Made by a program: the position numbers and the translations under genes
From: a virus
IMG/VR virus record: IMGVR_UViG_3300031251_000956
Location: 1-36,294 of that record
DNA: 36,294 bases
Reading direction: 5' to 3' (one strand)
Notes under the pieces: generated by a model
What the model was told of the DNA's origin: nothing
What the model saw: the letters and a program-made list of their open reading frames with translations, nothing else
Database searches by the model: none
In this document: piece by piece, positions 15,897 to 23,996 of the stretch
Layout: each line of letters starts with the position of its first letter
Position numbering within the stretch: the first letter of the stretch is position 1

Positions 15897-16856
15897 TTAT
15901 CCTTTATAGCGTATGCCGTTTTGAAAGTCTTTAGCAAGCTGCTGGTACTTCGCAGGCTCTTCGCGGTGCAGGCGTGAAAGTTCAACCGCATTATGCTTTT
16001 GCAGGTAATCGTATGTGTCCTTGCCATCTGCTGCGGCCTGCTGTGTTTGTGCCCCCGGCCTAATCATCTCACTTACCTTTTTGTCTTTAACAAGTGTTAC
16101 AGGTGCGGCGGGGTTATGTGTTGTTGCTTCAACAGTTGTGCTATCAAGCACGTTAAGGCTCAAATATTCCATTGCATGCGCAACGTTTGTTTTAGCAAGT
16201 GTTACAAAAAAGGCCTTTTGCCCTTCCGGCAATTTGTCTGCAAACTTTTCTTCAATTATCTTTTGCATAGCGTCTGCATTTGCCGCCCTTGACAACAGCA
16301 CCTTTACTGCGTCATGCATCTGTTGCTCGGTTGCTGTTTCAGTTAGCCCAAGCGCTAAAGCAATACTTTTCATATTCGTATCTTGTTTAAGTTGTGGAAT
16401 GATGTTTAAATTGTCTGCACTAAGCGTTATCAAATTGCCCTTATGCTTTAAGGCCAATGCAGATGTGTTACCCGGTAATGGTGCTACTGAAATTTCAAAT
16501 AGTGAACTCTTTGCAAGCAATGGCATTGTTTGTCCCGGCTTTAATAACAAAGGGTTGCTATCCCACTCCAAAGGGTCTGCACCAATTGACGCGCCTTTAA
16601 TATCTCCGTTCTCAATTTTCCTTATATACTCTTTCTCTTCATCGCTGGCACCTTCAATTATTAAGTCTGCCATTAGCTGCGTTCCGTCAACCCTTATATT
16701 TTCCCAATGGCCTAACGGTATATCCCATGTTTGATGATTGAAATACGCAGGACAATTTTTGTTAGCTGCGGTAAGGTCAATGCCGCTGGTTAATACCCAA
16801 AAGCCGTAACTATTTACATCTTCCGTGCTAACAATAAAAGTCTTTTTGTACGCCAT
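15897..16856 (-). CDS. Prohead protease with scaffold domain (Mu gpI/Z-like)
   Basis: 319 aa from MAYKKTFIVSTEDVN; an upstream Met at 16880 would add only eight residues. The N-terminal ~150 residues carry the phage protease layout: NCPAYFNHQTWDIPLGHWEN (H in FNHQ as a candidate catalytic His), GTQLMADLIIEGASDEEKEY, GDIKGASIGADPLEW (Ser in GASIG as candidate nucleophile) and LFEISVAPLPGNTSAL. After a linker, residues ~160-319 are helical and Gln/Lys-rich, as in an internal scaffold. Role: builds the procapsid, then cleaves scaffold and capsid N-termini. It is the first gene of the left late operon. Confidence 0.8.
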   Translation of the reverse strand: MAYKKTFIVSTEDVNSYGFWVLTSGIDLTAANKNCPAYFNHQTWDIPLGHWENIRVDGTQLMADLIIEGASDEEKEYIRKIENGDIKGASIGADPLEWDSNPLLLKPGQTMPLLAKSSLFEISVAPLPGNTSALALKHKGNLITLSADNLNIIPQLKQDTNMKSIALALGLTETATEQQMHDAVKVLLSRAANADAMQKIIEEKFADKLPEGQKAFFVTLAKTNVAHAMEYLSLNVLDSTTVEATTHNPAAPVTLVKDKKVSEMIRPGAQTQQAAADGKDTYDYLQKHNAVELSRLHREEPAKYQQLAKDFQNGIRYKG

Positions 16857-17014
16857 ACTTTCAACCGATTTGCTGCACAAAAATGAATTGGTTTTAACGC
16901 CTCAAAAAATCGCAAATCCTTGTTGGTCGACGTTTTCGAGCATGTTAGTCGAAATTGTCGACCATATAGAAATGATGTTTTTACAAGCGTATTATATAGT
17001 AGGAATTTTGACAC
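16857..17014. promoter_or_regulatory. Divergent late regulatory region
   Basis: This 158-bp gap separates the two late blocks, which are read away from each other. It is A/T-rich except for a TCGA-rich dyad at 16924-16964. Just before the + strand start (17015) lies GTATTATATAGTAGGAATTT then TG, which resembles the Bacteroidota -7 element (TAnnTTTG) but sits very near the ATG. Promoters for both late operons are expected here; exact sites are not resolved. Confidence 0.6.
16924..16964. repeat. 41-bp dyad, likely operator or activator site
   Basis: Two 16-nt arms, TGGTCGACGTTTTCGA and TCGAAATTGTCGACCA, are inverted repeats matching at 14 of 16 positions around a 9-nt spacer. Each arm contains a GTCGAC palindrome. 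It sits midway between the two divergent late operons, so a dimeric regulator could act on both sides. The Mor-like protein at 23669-23920 is a candidate binder. Confidence 0.7.
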
Positions 17015-17464
17015 ATGGCAGCAAAAACAAAAGAGCGCGAACAGGCTTTTGATTTGTTCATAAATACATCGTTAACGCTTAAGGAAATAGCCCAAATGGT
17101 TAAGGTTAGCCAAAACCAAATTGGTAAATGGGCGGAAGCTGATAAGTGGGAATTATCTCGTACAGGTAAGCAAAATACCAGCGGCCAAATTATAGCCGGT
17201 TGGTATGTGCAGTTGAAGATGATAAATGATGAAGTAACAAAGCAAGGCGGCATACCAACAACTGCGCAAAGCGATACAATGAGCAAGATTGCTGATAATA
17301 TCCAAAAGCTATCTAAAAGACAAAACTTAAGCATGTATTACATGGTGCTTAAAGAGTTTTTGAAAGAACTTATGATAAGCAATGTTGACGCTTCAAAAAT
17401 ACTTGCACCGCTTATGCTTGATTTTATTAAGCAAAAGGCACAAACCCTAGCAAATGATATTTAA
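17015..17464 (+). CDS. Terminase small subunit
   Basis: 149 aa. The N-terminus KTKEREQAFDLFINTSLTLK then EIAQMVKVSQNQIGKWAEAD is a helix-turn-helix with the usual KWAEADKWE ending seen in small terminase subunits (Mu gp27 type). Further helices (SMYYMVLKEFLKELMISN) probably make the oligomer. It overlaps the large subunit gene by 11 nt. Role: recognises the phage end for headful packaging. It is the first gene of the + strand late block, just downstream of the dyad region. Confidence 0.8.
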   Translation: MAAKTKEREQAFDLFINTSLTLKEIAQMVKVSQNQIGKWAEADKWELSRTGKQNTSGQIIAGWYVQLKMINDEVTKQGGIPTTAQSDTMSKIADNIQKLSKRQNLSMYYMVLKEFLKELMISNVDASKILAPLMLDFIKQKAQTLANDI

Positions 17465-18980
17465 ACCAGGTGATGGCAGGCTGATAAAGGAATTTGAGGA
17501 ACTGGTTGATATTATAAAATCCAGCGCCGCAATTGACCCCTTTGAAAGCAGCAAGGATAAGAAGAACCGTATAAAGTTTTTATTATCCAACTTCATGGCA
17601 TTTTGCTTGTTCTATTTTCCTGAATACTGCTACGCTGAATTTGGGTGGTTTCATAGGGAAATACCTGTTGAGGTTTTTAAAAACCCTAATCATATCTATT
17701 TGGAACAATGGAGCCGAGGGTTTGCAAAAAGCACCATATACGGTTTATTCCTGCCGTTGTTTATAAAGTTTAATGGTGAATTAAACGGTATGATTGTAGG
17801 CAGCTTAAACCAAACTATGGCTGCTGAAAAACTGGCAGACCTTCAAGCTAACTTACAACACAACCCGCGTATCATAAACGACTTTGGTATTCAATTTAGT
17901 TACGGCAATTGGGAAGACGGCAATTTTAAAACACGGGATGATGTGGCTTTCTATGCGTTTGGTAAAGACCAAAGCCCGCGCGGTTATCGCTTTAAATGGA
18001 AGCGTCCTAATTACGGTGCTGTGGATGACTTGAATATGGCCCGGCAGCTTAAAAATTTAGATATAGCAACGGAGGATAAAAAGTGGGTATTAGAAGAATT
18101 GAAACCAGCACTGTGGACGCGTAAATGGTGGTTGACTGTTTTGCAAAACAAGTTTCATGATAACACCGTTACGGCGCTGCTTGAGAATGATGAAGAGATA
18201 GAAACCATTGTACACCGGGTTAACATAGTTGATGCAAACGGAAATAGCAACTGGAAAGAAAACCCGGACTTCTCAACAACAGCCATAAAAGAACTTGAAA
18301 AGAGCGAGGGCGGCGGGTTTATACGCGAACGCATGAACACACCATTCGAGGAAGGTACGGCATTTAAAGCCGAATGGATGAACCAATGGGTTGATTGCAG
18401 TAAGGTTAAGTATGATGGCGTTTGGATTAACTATTTGGACCCATCATATACAGCTACCGACAAAAGCGATTTTAAGGCATGGGTAACAATTGGCAAATGC
18501 GGAAAATACTATGACATTATTGATTGTTGGTTACGCAAAACAACCAGTAAAGAAATGTGGGAAAGGGCGTACGCTGTTGATGATGAATATAGCAACCAAA
18601 CGATACAGCATGCAATGGAAGCAAATTTTATACAGGAAGAGGTACATAAAAAGGAATTGGAGCGCGTAGAAGAGGAGAAAGGTTATCCCCTGCGATTGTT
18701 ATACGACCACCGAAGCAAGGGCGGTAAACATGAGCGCGTAATGACACTGCAATCCTTATTTGAGCGGCTTTTATTTCGCTTCAACATAAACAAGAAACAT
18801 ACCCCGGATATGAAATTATTGCGAAGCCAATTTTTAGCATTTGAAAAAGGCAGCAAAATTAATGATGATGGCCCGGACGCAACAGAGGGCGGTGTATGGA
18901 TGTTGGACCGCTATAACAAACGAAGCGGCACCAAAACCCGTAGCGGTAAATACAAAAAAACAAGTAAAAGAAACATGTAA
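17454..18980 (+). CDS. Terminase large subunit
   Basis: 508 aa. ATPase: SRGFAKST (residues 87-94) as a Walker A variant, NYGAVDD (D191-D192) as Walker B. Nuclease: WINYLDPSY with D328 as first metal ligand, and DDGPDATEGG with D474 near the end, plus DHRSKGGKHERV in between, as in RNase H-fold terminases of the Mu gp28 type. Role: ATP-driven DNA packaging and headful cleavage. A start at MIFKPGDGRL overlaps the small subunit gene. All key residues that I can identify are present. Confidence 0.9.
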   Translation: MIFKPGDGRLIKEFEELVDIIKSSAAIDPFESSKDKKNRIKFLLSNFMAFCLFYFPEYCYAEFGWFHREIPVEVFKNPNHIYLEQWSRGFAKSTIYGLFLPLFIKFNGELNGMIVGSLNQTMAAEKLADLQANLQHNPRIINDFGIQFSYGNWEDGNFKTRDDVAFYAFGKDQSPRGYRFKWKRPNYGAVDDLNMARQLKNLDIATEDKKWVLEELKPALWTRKWWLTVLQNKFHDNTVTALLENDEEIETIVHRVNIVDANGNSNWKENPDFSTTAIKELEKSEGGGFIRERMNTPFEEGTAFKAEWMNQWVDCSKVKYDGVWINYLDPSYTATDKSDFKAWVTIGKCGKYYDIIDCWLRKTTSKEMWERAYAVDDEYSNQTIQHAMEANFIQEEVHKKELERVEEEKGYPLRLLYDHRSKGGKHERVMTLQSLFERLLFRFNINKKHTPDMKLLRSQFLAFEKGSKINDDGPDATEGGVWMLDRYNKRSGTKTRSGKYKKTSKRNM

Positions 18981-18983
18981 ACT

Positions 18984-19508
18984 ATGACAGTAAAAAACGC
19001 TTACCCCGAATTAAAAGAAGTGCCTTTTGTTAAAACACAAATAGATGAACAATTGGTTATTGCTTACATAGCTGCTATGCCCATTTTAAGGGAAATTAAA
19101 CGCGCTGCTTATATATTTTTCTGTAACGAAAGTGCGCACGGCAAAGCGGGTGTTAATGATAACTACGGCGGCATACAGGCAGACGGCAGCAGATGGAACA
19201 AAATGTTTGATACAATGATTGTTGCCACTACTGTAACGCCTGAAAACATGACCGGTGATGAACGACGTTTTTGCGTGTTTGATAAATGGCAAAGCAGCAT
19301 TTACATGCTGGTGTACAAAGTACAGCAACGCGGCATTTTTATTGGCGGCTACGCGCACCCGTATGCGTTAATGGAGCCACACAACCCCGCAGACTTTGCG
19401 AAAGCTTATTGGGATGAATGGGTAAAGGGCGATAGTTCAACACCGCCAACGGGCGAGGTTGAAGATATTGTAAACCAGTATAACAAAGCTGCACAACTTT
19501 TTAAATAA
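18984..19508 (+). CDS. Endolysin, lysozyme-like glycoside hydrolase
   Basis: 174 aa. The motif FFCNESAHGKAGVNDNYGGI contains a likely catalytic Glu49, followed by a Gly/Asn-rich loop and QADGSRW, the layout of lysozyme-fold hydrolases (E---G---N--Y-G-Q) such as phage muramidases and glucosaminidases. Later FDKWQSSIYMLVYKV and FIGGYAHPYALMEPHNPAD give a Phe/Tyr-rich core. No signal peptide, so it needs a holin; holin candidates are at 13906-14287. It lies between terminase and the gp36-like gene, an unusual place for a lysis gene. The cleavage specificity is not known. Confidence 0.65.
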   Translation: MTVKNAYPELKEVPFVKTQIDEQLVIAYIAAMPILREIKRAAYIFFCNESAHGKAGVNDNYGGIQADGSRWNKMFDTMIVATTVTPENMTGDERRFCVFDKWQSSIYMLVYKVQQRGIFIGGYAHPYALMEPHNPADFAKAYWDEWVKGDSSTPPTGEVEDIVNQYNKAAQLFK

Positions 19509-19514
19509 CACATC

Positions 19515-19979
19515 ATGTACGTAGAAAAAACAGACTATAAAAGGCGTATAACACTTGAACTGTTAAACCTGCTGTTGCAGGAAGATGAAGAGGGCATATT
19601 AGCAGATGCGAGCGCAACGGCTGAAAGGACTATAAGAATTAAAGCAGGCGTGTTGTATGATATAGCGCCGGAACTGCTTAAAACAGGTAGCGACCGGGAT
19701 TATTATATACTCTCCCTTGCTATTAGCATTGCATTGTATGAAATTTTTAACCGTGCAGATGATGAAGATGTGCCAAAGAAGGTTATTAAAAACTACAATG
19801 ATGCTATTACTACGCTTACCGAAATAAGCCTTAGCAAAGAACCCTTAGACCTGCCACCCAAACCCGCAGATGTTACGCCAACAGAACCCTGTATAAGCGA
19901 CAACAGCGAAACAATAAAGCCGGAAGGCAACGGGCTTCGCAGGTTAGGCAGTCAACCCCGCCGCTCTCACATTGTATAA
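19515..19979 (+). CDS. Head-tail connector, Mu gp36-like (DUF1320)
   Basis: 154 aa. Residues 1-105 are a helical bundle with the gp36 arrangement: an early Tyr/Asp segment, TAERTIRIKAGVLYDIAPEL, DRDYYILSLAISIALYEIFN and VPKKVIKNYNDAITTLTEIS. The last ~45 residues are Pro/Ser/Arg-rich and probably disordered. In Mu gp36 is beyond the capsid gene, but here it precedes the portal, so the order is changed. Role: adaptor ring under the portal, inferred from the family. Confidence 0.7.
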   Translation: MYVEKTDYKRRITLELLNLLLQEDEEGILADASATAERTIRIKAGVLYDIAPELLKTGSDRDYYILSLAISIALYEIFNRADDEDVPKKVIKNYNDAITTLTEISLSKEPLDLPPKPADVTPTEPCISDNSETIKPEGNGLRRLGSQPRRSHIV

Positions 19980-19995
19980 CGTTTAAATTTTTTAT

Positions 19996-21240
19996 ATGGC
20001 TTTTAATTGGTTTAAGAAAAAGGTAGAATTGGGCAAGGCTATAACTGTTGCCCCCGTTGATAGTAAAGGGCAACGCGCACGGGCAAGCAGGGTAATAAAA
20101 TGGCAACCCCGCAGGGAAATATCTTTTCAGATAGAAGATATTAAATTGGCTTTAAACCTGGCAGAAAACCCCGACAACCCCGACCGCAGCAGGCTAACCA
20201 ATATTTATAAATATATATTTAAAGACGGCCACCTTATAAGCCAGGTGCGCACGGCAAAGAATGCTGTTAAGTGTGAGCCATATATGTTGTACGGTGATGA
20301 TGGCAAGCCTAACGAAGCCGCAACAAAGCTTATACGCCAAATATGGTTTAATTCAATTATTGAATATGCTTTAGAAAGTGAATTTATTGGCCACCGGCTT
20401 ATTGAAGCTGACGACCTGGTGCCGGGAGATAAGACAAAAGGCAGCATTACCCCAATTGACCCTTTGTATGTAAGCCCTGAAAGGCAATGGATATTAATTG
20501 AGGGGACCGTTAACGGCAGCTACCTGCCTTATGCTGAGTTTAAAAACGAAATGGACTTAATGGAATTTGGCAAGCGTAACGACTTTGGTATATACCTGCA
20601 ATGCGCCTATAACGTTATATGGAAATACTACAGCCGCAGTGATTGGAGCCGTGGCAGTGAAAAATTTGGCATGCCTATTTTATCTATTGAAGCGGACACC
20701 AACAACGATAGCGAATTAGACGCTATAGAAAGCCGCGCGGCCAACTTTGGTGCAGATGGCTACATTGTTACCCAAAAGGGCGACACGGTGCAAATAATTG
20801 AGCGGGCGGGCCAACAAATGCACCTTATTTGGAAAGACAATATTAGTCTTTGTAATGATGAGGTAAGTAAGATTATTAACGGGCAAACTGCCACCAGCGA
20901 TGAAAAGAGTTTTACAGGGGCTGCACAAGTGCAGGAAAGGACTATGGATGATTTTACTATGTCGCGCCTGCAAAATATAGCGGATGAGGTTAACCAAAAT
21001 GTTATACCATACCTTATTTACAAGGGCTTCCCGCTTACAGGGTTAACGTTTGATTATCCCCGTGTGGTTAGCGAAAGGGAAAGGCGTATAAAAGGGCAAC
21101 CGCTTGCAACAGATGCGGAGCCGGAACCTAACGAAGCAAAGAACGACCCGGATAACGACCCGCAGCAGGATGATACCCCAACGCCAAACCCTGCAAAGCA
21201 ACCGGCAAAAAATGTTTTACCACGTAAAAAGAAAAAGTAA
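19996..21240 (+). CDS. Portal protein (DUF935, Mu gp29-like)
   Basis: 414 aa. N-terminus FNWFKKKVELGKAI, then LTNIYKYIFKDGHLISQVRT and KNAVKCEPYML, the start of DUF935 portals. Central LIEADDLVPGDKTKGSIT and IDPLYVSPERQWILI, and C-terminal SLCNDEVSKIINGQTATSDE then AQVQERTMDDF are further DUF935 signatures. The C-terminus is an acidic, Pro/Asp-rich tail with a KKKK end. It overlaps the F-like gene by 1 nt. Role: dodecameric DNA channel at the head vertex. Confidence 0.85.
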   Translation: MAFNWFKKKVELGKAITVAPVDSKGQRARASRVIKWQPRREISFQIEDIKLALNLAENPDNPDRSRLTNIYKYIFKDGHLISQVRTAKNAVKCEPYMLYGDDGKPNEAATKLIRQIWFNSIIEYALESEFIGHRLIEADDLVPGDKTKGSITPIDPLYVSPERQWILIEGTVNGSYLPYAEFKNEMDLMEFGKRNDFGIYLQCAYNVIWKYYSRSDWSRGSEKFGMPILSIEADTNNDSELDAIESRAANFGADGYIVTQKGDTVQIIERAGQQMHLIWKDNISLCNDEVSKIINGQTATSDEKSFTGAAQVQERTMDDFTMSRLQNIADEVNQNVIPYLIYKGFPLTGLTFDYPRVVSERERRIKGQPLATDAEPEPNEAKNDPDNDPQQDDTPTPNPAKQPAKNVLPRKKKK

Positions 21241-22604
21241 TGTGCGGCATAGCAGATGATGGCATATTTATTATAAGCCGTAAAGCCCTGGTACAGCTTA
21301 ATAAAAAGCTTAACGTTGAAAATACGGTAAGCGATGCTATTACGCAGATATACGACGATAGAAGGGTTAAAGCAGGCACACAAGACGCTTTATTTAAGGG
21401 CTTTTATGAGCCGCTTAAAATGGCTGTTGATGAGGGTTTTGGCAAGCCGTTGGCGCGTGTTGAATATGGTACGCCTAATTACGAAATGCTTAAGAACCTG
21501 CAAACTAATACGGCTGTATTTGCCATGTTTAAAAGCCATGCCTTTGTAAAAGATATGGCAGCAAAGCTTAAGGATGATACAGGTAATTTACGCAGCCGCG
21601 AAGATTTTAAAACGGAAGCGCTTAAGATTGACAGCACTTACCGGGTTGACTGGTTAAATACGGAATACGATACAGCCGTGCGCACCAGCCGTATGGCTAC
21701 CATTTGGGCTAAAGCGCAAAAAACAAAAAAGCTTTATCCCAACCTTAAGTACATACCAAGCCGGGCCGCTCATCCGCGTTTAGATCATAAACAATACTAT
21801 GGTATTATTCGCCCTGTTGATGATGTGTTTTGGTCAACACATTACCCGCCTAATGGTTGGAAATGCCAATGCGGTGTTGAACCAACAGACGAAGAGGCCA
21901 ACGATGTACCCGCCAACCTGCCTGAACCCGAAAAAGGTTTTGATTTTAACAGCGGTATTACCGGGCAAGTGTTTGACCTGAAAAACAGTAACTACATTAA
22001 AAGCGTACCGGCTGCACAACAACCGGCTTTAATAAAGCAGGCTGAAACAGTGGTTAACAGCGATGCAGCAGCAACAGCGCCGCCGCAAACACTGTACACG
22101 GCAAAGAACGGCAACACGGTTGATGCGCACCCTATGGCTTTAAATAACGCTGATTTTAAGCAGGTATTTGATATGGCAAGGCAATTAGCCAACAGCAGCG
22201 AAGGGCCGAAAAAAACCACCTTATTGCCAACCGTTGAAGATGACACGTTGCGTAAAGCTTTGCTGCCTGCAACAGGTGTTAAGGGTAAGAAAAGCCCGGA
22301 CTATTTATTTGACGATACAAGGGTTGCAGACCTAAAAATATCGTCTACAGCAACTAAGAAAGCTATACAGGGGGCAATAAGCAGTTGCCGGGAGCAATGC
22401 GATAACCTGGTGCTGAAGATTGACGATAGCAACACCATTAGCGATGATGATTTACGCGCGGCCATAAAAGGACAACTAATGCAGGACGCATATAAGGACT
22501 TTGGCGATATATACATTTACAGGTATGGCACTGTGTATAAAACAAGCCGTGAAGAGATTGTAAAAGGCAAGTGGGATATAAAAGCAAAAAGCGCTAACAA
22601 GTAG
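21240..22604 (+). CDS. Mu F-like head morphogenesis protein fused to nuclease-like toxin domain
   Basis: 454 aa. Residues ~40-245 are a Mu F-like/gp30 domain: AVRTSRMATIWAKAQKTKK, AAHPRLDHKQYYGIIRPVDD, THYPPNGWKCQCGVEPTDEE (the H-PPN-WxC-C end of the family). After a linker (245-300), residues ~300-440 form a separate domain with KKSPDYLFDDTRVADLKI: D354 and D364-x-K366 fit a PD-(D/E)XK nuclease core, followed by KKAIQGAISSCREQCDNLVL as a helix. This resembles CdiA-type C-terminal tRNase toxins. Role of the F-like part: internal head protein injected with DNA in some phages. The nuclease part could act in the new host. No cognate immunity gene is obvious next to it. Confidence 0.75.
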   Translation: MCGIADDGIFIISRKALVQLNKKLNVENTVSDAITQIYDDRRVKAGTQDALFKGFYEPLKMAVDEGFGKPLARVEYGTPNYEMLKNLQTNTAVFAMFKSHAFVKDMAAKLKDDTGNLRSREDFKTEALKIDSTYRVDWLNTEYDTAVRTSRMATIWAKAQKTKKLYPNLKYIPSRAAHPRLDHKQYYGIIRPVDDVFWSTHYPPNGWKCQCGVEPTDEEANDVPANLPEPEKGFDFNSGITGQVFDLKNSNYIKSVPAAQQPALIKQAETVVNSDAAATAPPQTLYTAKNGNTVDAHPMALNNADFKQVFDMARQLANSSEGPKKTTLLPTVEDDTLRKALLPATGVKGKKSPDYLFDDTRVADLKISSTATKKAIQGAISSCREQCDNLVLKIDDSNTISDDDLRAAIKGQLMQDAYKDFGDIYIYRYGTVYKTSREEIVKGKWDIKAKSANK

Positions 22605-22612
22605 CGCTTTTT
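22586..22612 (+). terminator. Intrinsic terminator at end of F-like gene
   Basis: AAAAAGCGCT and AGCGCTTTTT pair across a 7-nt loop, with the stop codon (22602-22604) inside the hairpin; a run of five T follows. It lies before the gpG-like gene at 22702, which may therefore have its own promoter in the 97-bp gap, or the terminator is partial. Confidence 0.6.
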
Positions 22613-22701
22613 GGGCATTGTTGGCTCTGTTTCCGATGTGGCCGCCCTCAATATTTTTATAAGTATGTGGCTTAATTCTACAGCAAATATATAAAAGGTT
22701 T

Positions 22702-23196
22702 ATGGATAACAAAAATATTGCGGGGTTAGATGATATGATTAGCAGGCTTGAATCTGTTAAAGAATACATAAACAATGATGTATTAGATGTTACTGGTGTT
22801 GAGGGCGTAAACCATTTTAAACGCAACTTTCAGGAAGAGGGGTTTGATGGCAAAAAATGGGCTCCGCGTAAAACAGTGCGCAAAGGCAGTACCAACGGCC
22901 AAAAAATATTAAGCGGCAGTACTGGTGAGTTGGCAGATGCAACCGACTATGAGAAGCAAGGTAACGAGGTTGTTTTTAGCAATGATAAGCCGTATGCACA
23001 AATACACAACGAAGGTTTTAACGGCCCCGAAAATGTACGCGCACATGTTCGCACGGTAAAGGGCAAGCAGCAAACAGTACGGCAGCATGAACGTGAAATG
23101 AATATGCCGCAACGGCAGTTTATAGGCGATAGCGAGGTGCTGAATAGAAATATCAGCAATAAGATTGTTAGGGATATAGATAAGTTAACAGTTTAA
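22702..23196 (+). CDS. Phage virion morphogenesis protein (Mu gpG-like)
   Basis: 164 aa. The family pattern is present: FQEEGFDGKKWAPRK, KILSGSTGELADAT (the 'iL-dtG-L' motif), EVVFSNDKPYAQIHNEGF, and MNMPQRQFIGDSEVLNR (the 'mPaR-flG-s' motif). Known members (Mu gp31/gpG, phage_tail_S) act in tail-to-head joining. It follows the terminator hairpin and a 97-bp gap without genes. The role is head-tail completion. Confidence 0.8.
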   Translation: MDNKNIAGLDDMISRLESVKEYINNDVLDVTGVEGVNHFKRNFQEEGFDGKKWAPRKTVRKGSTNGQKILSGSTGELADATDYEKQGNEVVFSNDKPYAQIHNEGFNGPENVRAHVRTVKGKQQTVRQHEREMNMPQRQFIGDSEVLNRNISNKIVRDIDKLTV

Positions 23197-23206
23197 AATA
23201 ATTTTT

Positions 23207-23677
23207 ATGTTTTGTTACCCGGCCTACAAAGCCATTAAAGAACAATTAGCAGGCATAGCGCAAACATTTTTTTATACAGGGCAATACACAAAGGGCGCTG
23301 ATAATACCAGCTACAAAGTACCTGCCATTTATATAGAAATGCCAAAGCCGGGGGCTGTGGTAATGTGGGGGCGGCGGTTGAAAAGCATAAAGCCCGCAAT
23401 TGTGAAAATACACTACATAAGCTATGCGCCTTTTAAATCGGTTGACGGGGCAATACAGGATAGCGCCATTGCAGCGCATGAAGCAACCTTAAGGCAAATT
23501 GATTTGCTGTTAGAAGGTTGGGCCGCACGTAATGCACCGGAAGCCGGGAAAACGGAAGGTACACTGTTAACACAAAAGCTTATTAACAGCAACGTTAATA
23601 TGCTCAATTTTCAGGATAGTAATTTGTTTAGTATTTTAAGCTATACAACGGAGATATACAGCAGGCATTTACAATAA
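23207..23677 (+). CDS. gp37-like tail/neck protein
   Basis: 156 aa. Starts MFCYPAYKAIKEQLAGIAQT, with a beta core (SYKVPAIYIEMPKPGAVVMW, KPAIVKIHYISYAPF), a helix AIAAHEATLRQIDLLLEGWA and a final strand FSILSYTTEIYSRHLQ. The strand/helix layout and a late position after the gpG-like gene fit a tail terminator or Mu gp37 protein, which caps the tube at the neck. Strict homology is not visible. The gene converges with the - strand gene at 23669-23920, overlapping its stop by 9 nt. Confidence 0.6.
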   Translation: MFCYPAYKAIKEQLAGIAQTFFYTGQYTKGADNTSYKVPAIYIEMPKPGAVVMWGRRLKSIKPAIVKIHYISYAPFKSVDGAIQDSAIAAHEATLRQIDLLLEGWAARNAPEAGKTEGTLLTQKLINSNVNMLNFQDSNLFSILSYTTEIYSRHLQ

Positions 23678-23920
23678 CGCAAGCTGCGAGGCTACATGTT
23701 GAACGGCCTTAGTGTATTTAATTACAGTGTCAACACATGGAATAGTGGCATCATCTTCCCGGATAATTTTAGCAACGGTAGCGGTAGACAGGTAAAAGTC
23801 GTTTGCAACGTCCTGTATAATAGCTTCCCAACTCCATTTTGGATTACGCTTTTTAAGCGCCTTGTAAGCTGCTTTTATAGCTGTATTTCTGTTTTTTAAA
23901 AGTGTGGGATTGTGCGGCAT
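23669..23920 (-). CDS. Helix-turn-helix protein, Mor/C-like activator candidate
   Basis: 83 aa. Basic N-terminus (MPHNPTLLKNRNTAIKAAYK), then WEAIIQDVANDFYLSTATVA-KIIRED, a helix-turn-helix with the layout of the Mor/C C-terminal domain (eLA--y-ls---V--Ii). In Mu, Mor lies two genes after GemA at the end of the early region; here this gene is the last of the same run (GemA at 24759-25178). Mor is longer (129 aa), so the N-terminal dimerisation part may be missing or different. Role inferred: switch to late transcription at the 16924-16964 dyad or elsewhere. Confidence 0.6.
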   Translation of the reverse strand: MPHNPTLLKNRNTAIKAAYKALKKRNPKWSWEAIIQDVANDFYLSTATVAKIIREDDATIPCVDTVIKYTKAVQHVASQLALL

Positions 23921-23941
23921 ATTCTATGCACAAAATTAAAT

Positions 23942-23974
23942 AAAAAAACCTTTCAGGAAATTCCGAAAGGTTTT
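23942..23974 (-). terminator. Strong bidirectional terminator hairpin
   Basis: AAAACCTTTC/GAAAGGTTTT, 10 bp, with a 10-nt loop AGGAAATTCC. On the - strand it is followed by a run of seven T, so it should end the transcript of the secreted-protein gene at 23997-24485. On the + strand only four T follow, so readthrough from the + side is less well stopped. Confidence 0.75.
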
Positions 23975-23996
23975 GCTAAAATTATTATAAATTGTG

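Noticed and set aside
16015-16734. 239-aa + strand open frame
   Set aside because: Antisense to the protease/scaffold gene; Cys/Ser-rich composition without any motif.
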